This document shows, piece by piece, positions 13,301 to 19,800 of a stretch of DNA of 36,067 nucleotides (position 1 is its first letter; each line of letters begins with the position of its first letter). A model generated the notes under the pieces. It had not been told where the DNA came from. It was given only the letters and a program-made list of their open reading frames with translations, and did no database searches. The DNA is from Temnopleurus reevesii (lineage: Eukaryota > Echinodermata > Echinoidea > Temnopleuroida > Temnopleuridae). The stretch spans positions 1 through 36,067 of the forward strand of contig BQKZ01005027.1 of NCBI GenBank assembly GCA_036244855.1, read 5' to 3'. The translations under genes and the position numbers were made by a program.

Positions 13301-15209
13301 ACTGGAATATCAATGTTACTACTCTCTGTAATTTGAGGCATTTCTAGTATTTTATTATTCTGCATCCATGTTAAAAAATGCAAATATATTACCAGTAATT
13401 ACGACTGAAAATAAATTCTTATATATGTTTGTATTTTCTTCTTCCACTTTTTTCTTTTCTTCCTCCACTTAGTTTAAAGTGATAGGCTAAAATTGAAAAC
13501 AAGGGAGACAAATGAAGGGAATTATCTCTTTCAATCATCTTTGTAAAGACTGGTAACAAAATAACACTTCTCTTCTTCACATCCCAGAAACCGTTTCCTA
13601 CTCTCTATAAATATCAGTAAGGGAAAATGATCAGAGAAAATGCCAGGATATAAATGTAAACCTCCTTCTCATATTAGCCAAAAAAAATTATAGTGTTGCC
13701 ATCTAAAGCCTGGTGTGTTCCATGAACATATCAGTCAGCCATATTTGTTGAAATCTTTGATTCTAATTGGCACTATAATCCTCAAGAGGTTGACCTGTGT
13801 TGGTCGTAAGTTTGATCCCGGCCGGTCGTCTCCTTCTCCATTTCTTCTTCTCCTGGCGTAAATATTCAAATTTGAATGATACACGCCGAAAAACCAAATT
13901 TCTCTATCTCAAAGCTTATCAGATCACAGTAGATTGACAGAAAATCAAAGGGAAATAGCTATAAAACAATATTATTTCAAATATCCTTGCTTACGATTTC
14001 TTGCTGCTCTAGCGATGGCTTTGGATGCATTCTCTTGAACTTCAGGTTTCTCTGACTCAGCGGCGAAGGCTAAGAGCTTCTGAAGACCACCTGTTGTTTG
14101 AATCAGCTCCATGCTTTCAATATCCTCCAGACAGTTTGACAAGACGTTCAGAGCGTGGACATGAAGGTCTTCAAACTCCTATTTAAACAAACAAAAAAGT
14201 TCAAGAGGAATAATTGTGAATCTTAGTTGTCTCTGGTGAAGCAGCAAAGGCTAAAAGTTTCTGAAGACCACCTGTTGTTTGGATCAGCTCCATGGTTTCA
14301 ATATCCTCCAGACAGTTTGACAGGACGTTCAGAGCATGGACGTGGAGGTCTCTTCAAATTCCTGGTGAAACAACAAAGATAAAAGATTTGAGATCATAGC
14401 TCAAATTCAAATCATGTTGAACCTACAGTAAATGCGCATTGTGAAATGTGTATGTATGGTAAGAAGCATTTAATTAAAATGTGGTATAGTGTGAAATACC
14501 GCTTTAAACATTTCAAAGTCAACAACCGCTATAACTCACCAACGCTTCTCAATTCCCACTATGTTGCATGGTTATATCATCAATGACAGAAAAAAAGTAG
14601 CCCCATATTTTTAGAACAATTGTTTTACTAAACAATTCAACAGTCTCTCAAAACCCTCAAATCTCCCATATTCTTTTTTTTAACCCAATAAATTACCAAT
14701 GAATGAATTCTGTATTTCCAAAATTTGAATAAAATCATTATCATTAGAAAAAAGAAAGGTTCAATATCTTACTTTTGTTCCAACAAAGTCAACCAGCCTC
14801 TCCAATCCCTCAAGCTCTCTCAATGCCTCTCTGTTCTCAGCATCTTGTGTTGACAAAGTCAAGCTTTGCAAGGCTAGCTCTTGGATTACTGGATAGTCGG
14901 ACTTGAGCAGTTCAAGAAGAGGTTCTAGACCACGGGCATCTCTGCAGGGAAAAGAATAGAAGAGAATTAACTAATAATTCAAAGTTCGTAATCAAGAACA
15001 TTCGCTTGACAATCAAATGCTTTTGTGCTAAGATATTTTCTTGATTGTATTGTCAAGATCGGCAAATAAATATTGCAGACCAAATTTTATGAATCTGCTT
15101 ATTTATGCAGAATTGTATCACTACCATCATTACCGTATAAGTATTATCATCAACATCATCAATTATCACAATCACCACCACCACCACCACCATCACCACC
15201 ACCATCACC

Positions 15210-15255
<46 letters not shown>

Positions 15256-16809
15256 CCATCATCATCATCANTAGCCAAAAAAAATTATAGTGTTGCCATC
15301 TAAAGCCTGGTGTGTTCCATGAACATATCAGTCAGCCATATTTGTTGAAATCTTTGATTCTAATTGGCACTATAATCCTCAAGAGGTTGACCTGTGTTGG
15401 TCGTAAGTTTGATCCCGGCCGGTCGTCTCCTTCTCCATTTCTTCTTCTCCTGGCGTAAATATTCAAATTTGAATGATACACGCCGAAAAACCAAATTTCT
15501 CTATCTCAAAGCTTATCAGATCACAGTAGATTGACAGAAAATCAAAGGGAAATAGCTATAAAACAATATTATTTAAAAGATCATTGCTTACGATTTCTTG
15601 CTGCTCTAGCGATGGCTTTGGATGCATTCTCTTGAACCTCAGGCTTCTCTGACTCGGCGGCGAAGGCCAAGAGTTTCTGGAGGCCACCTGTTGTTTGAAT
15701 CAGCTCCATGCTTTCAATATCCTCCAGACAGTTTGACAAGACGTTCAGAGCGTGGACATGAAGGTCTTCAAACTCCTATTTAAACAAACAAAAAAGTTCA
15801 AGAGGAATAATTGTGAATCTTAGTTGTCTCTGGTGAAGCAGCAAAGGCTAAAAGTTTCTGAAGACCACCTGTTGTTTGGATCAGCTCCATGGTTTCAATA
15901 TCCTCCAGACAGTTTGACAGGACGTTCAGAGCATGGACGTGGAGGTCTCTTCAAATTCCTGGTGAAACAACAAAGATAAAAGATTTGAGATCATAGCTCA
16001 AATTCAAATCATGTTGAACCTACAGTAAATGCGCATTGTGAAATGTGTATGTATGGTAAGAAGCATTTAATTAAAATGTGGTATAGTGTGAAATACCGCT
16101 TTAAACATTTCAAAGTCAACAACCGCTATAACTCACCAACGCTTCTCAATTCCCACTATGTTGCATGGTTATATCATCAATGACAGAAAAAAAGTAGCCC
16201 CATATTTTTAGAACAATTGTTTTACTAAACAATTCAACAGTCTCTCAAAACCCTCAAATCTCCCATATTCTTTTTTTTAACCCAATAAATTACCAATGAA
16301 TGAATTCTGTATTTCCAAAATTTGAATAAAATCATTATCATTAGAAAAAAGAAAGGTTCAATATCTTACTTTTGTTCCAACAAAGTCAACCAGCCTCTCC
16401 AATCCCTCAAGCTCTCTCAATGCCTCTCTGTTCTCAGCATCTTGTGTTGACAACGTCAAGCTTTGCAAGGCTAGCTCTTGGATTACTGGATAGTCGGACT
16501 TGAGCAGTTCAAGAAGAGGTTCTAGACCACGGGCATCTCTGCAGGGAAAAGAATAGAAGAGAATTAACTAATAATTCAAAGTTCGTAATCAAGAACATTC
16601 CCTTGACAATCAAATGCTTTTGTGCTAAGATATTATTTTCTTGATTGTATTGTCAAGATCGGCAAATAAATATTGCAGACCAAATTTTATGAATCTGCTT
16701 ATTTATGCAGAATTGTATCACTACCATCATTACCGTATAAGTATTATCATCAACATCATCAATTATCACAATCACCACCACCACCACCACCATCACCACC
16801 ACCATCACC

Positions 16810-16855
<46 letters not shown>

Positions 16856-19800
16856 CCATCATCATCATCACCATCATCACCATCATCACCATCATCACCA
16901 TCACCACCATTACCTGATGGCAGCCCTGCTCTGGTAGTCTTGTAACAGGAGCGAGACAGCTTCCACCGAGTTCTTGGTAACATCAGGATCTGGGTCTGAG
17001 AGGAGGACTATCAGCGGGTCTAGACCTCCTAGCTCCATGATCTGGACCTTGCTTGAGTACTCATGGGCCATGTTAGCCAGGCACAGACTTGAGAACTCAT
17101 GGACAAGTGTATCCTCTATGGGAATAACATTACAAAAGACGGAACAAGAATTGATATTTAGCATGTTTTTTTTTTATAGATTATTGCTGCTGCAGCAATA
17201 ATCTGCTGTGAAACATGTGCTTACCTGAATTGTCATAGCTTTAAGAATTAGCATCTAATTAGAACACTTTAAGGCCCGTATTCTGATAGCGAGGTTTAAG
17301 TTAACCCTGGTCTAAATCTGTGGTTTAAGTATGGGTAGCCAAAAGTGCCAACATTTTATTTACAATGAATAATTTGTATGTTAACTGCTCTCTTTTCCCA
17401 TACTCTAATAATGTAGAAAACTATTGAAGTTTTTATTCCGAGACAGTTTTAAATAATATGAGTGCCAAATGTGCTGGTAAATTAAACATCGACTATTATA
17501 CATTCAAGCCTCTTTTGGCTCTCCATACTTAAACCACAGATTTAGACCAGGGTTAACTTAAACCTCGCTATCGGAATACGGGCCTAAATGTTTGTATTTG
17601 TATCAATTGCCATAATATGCAATGAGAATATTCACACATTACATTGTGTGTAATGATGCTGATCCTCACGATTCAGTAAGAAAGGGGTGGGGGATCAGTT
17701 CTCATCCAACCAGAAAGTTGTTTGAAGTATTTGAAGTTAGAAGTGGTTCCAAAATCCCTTGAATTATGTCAGTCCAGCTAATTCTGGTCATCATAACTTA
17801 AACACAGTGCATTACAAAAGTGTGCTACTTCTACAGCACATATGAAAAAAGGGGGATTTATAAATACCTTCCGGTGCAAGCAGTTTGATGAGATTTGGGA
17901 CACAATCACTCTTCCTCAGCAATCTTCTTACTTCATCTGCAAGAACAAAACCAAAGAAAAATATTATGAAACATGAAACATGTTGTTTGAAGGTTTCACT
18001 CGTGGAAGAATGATGAGAATAATACCCATAGTGGTGGGTAGGTCCTTTTCAGGACCACTCACATTTCCAAGAAAGATAACTTGTTGTACCGTGAAGCATT
18101 ATTCTCATGAAACATGTTGAAAAACAAATACCAATTATAATACATCTTTACATGTTGACCAAAAAGTTTACTCTCAGTTTATATTTTGTGACAATCATTC
18201 TGATATTTTCAATATGCAACAGCCTAGCAAATGCTACACGTTATGAAGTATATTCATACACAAGGAGTGAAGAGTGAAAAAAAAACTCTCTAAAACAATC
18301 TGTGTTATTCAAAATTGTTCTCAGACTGGAATGATAAGAAATTATGTCAGTGATTGAAGGATTCAAAGAGCTCAAATCAATAACACTAACAACAACAAAA
18401 CAAAAAAAGGAGAGAATGATAAATATGCTAACCGTTCCGGAATATGCATAAGGTATATTTTACAGCGGAAACTAGGTATAACTAGGTGCTTTAGAGCAGA
18501 GTTGAAAAACAATAAGTTATAAAAGCCTGGGACCAGATTATTTGCCTCTTTATTTTGTTATATCAGATCTCTTTATACCGATTTTCCACTGTATATGAAT
18601 TCAGGGCTTTCATGACAAGTGGCTGAGAGCATGTTTACCATTGTCATATTTGTTCAGTTTTTTCATATTCACATTTTAATTTCGCCTCATGCAAATTAAT
18701 TCTGGAATGATTTGCATCTCCGAGATTATAACTCACTATGAGCTGACATGACTCCCAGGGTCATGATGGCGNACTATGAGCTGACATGACTCCCAGGGTC
18801 ATGATGGCATTTCTTCTGACAGTCTTTTCTTCTGATGTAATCAGCTTCAGAAGATGATCACCTGCTCCAAGCTCTAGCAGCATTCCTCTGTTCTCATCAC
18901 CTGGGAAGGTTGAAATCATTCATCAAGATTAGTTTTCTATAAAATTAGTTATCTTTCTAAAGCGAAGCGAAGCTCATATAATGCAAAAGTTTAGTTTTCT
19001 CTAAGATTAGTTAATATCTTTCTGAAGCTCATAACGTGCACATTCAGATCTACAAGGAATCGATAATTAATTATCTCTTTGCCTGAACCAGGTGGATATT
19101 TGCTTTATATTCTGCATTGAAGCAAACACAAATGATACCAATATCTCTTTAAAGGTATAGATTAGTAATGGTCGGGATGCAGAAATTGATGTGAAACGAG
19201 ATGATGTATTCCCAAGTAGCTTTACATGCTTAAATATAACTTTGTGCAAAATAAGGAAAAGATTTTTAGCGACTATTCTGGTGAATTTTATCTTGAGAAT
19301 GACAATAAGCCGTTATTCCAACCACTGCCTAAGAGACACTGAATGGATCGTATGGGACCAGAGTGGGCGTGATGGAAAGAGAGACCGGGAGTATTGTCTG
19401 CAGCGTGTGAGTTCGCAATCATTTTGTACTTGAAGCGATGTTGTGTTGGGAGCGCGACGCCGACATCATTTTTTATTTTGCGAAAATTAAGTCATTTCTA
19501 GGTCGATTTTATTCAAACAAACTATGAACATGCTTTGATTTGCTATTGAAAAACTGCATCATGTTAATAATTTTACTGCACCTCCCAAACTAGTTAAATA
19601 TCTGAAGCGCCATCTCTCCCAAAACTGATCTATCGGTTTAAGATTAGTTATCTTTCTGAAGCTCATAGTGTGCACATTTAGATCCCTAAGAATTGATAAT
19701 TATCTCTTTGCCTGAACCAGGTCAATATTTGTTTCATATTCCACATTGAAGCAAAACCCAAAATTTACTAATATCTCCTTAAACAAGCTGAATGTAAGGT

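Larger units (their letters stand above)
13676..16866. repeat. 1.6-kb tandem duplicate across N15271 (13676-15270 and 15272-16866)
   Basis: The two halves are nearly identical and carry ARMC3 exons 6 and 7 and the exon 7 remnant. The left half ends inside a (CAT)n tract, a usual place for contigs to stop. About 13 substitutions and a 3-bp indel noticed overall. Confidence 0.9.

Noticed and set aside
7700..16538. True tandem duplication of ARMC3 armadillo exons giving a longer protein
   Set aside because: Every duplicated set is interrupted by an N join, two copies are cut in mid-exon at the gap, and all differences are synonymous, which fits alleles better.
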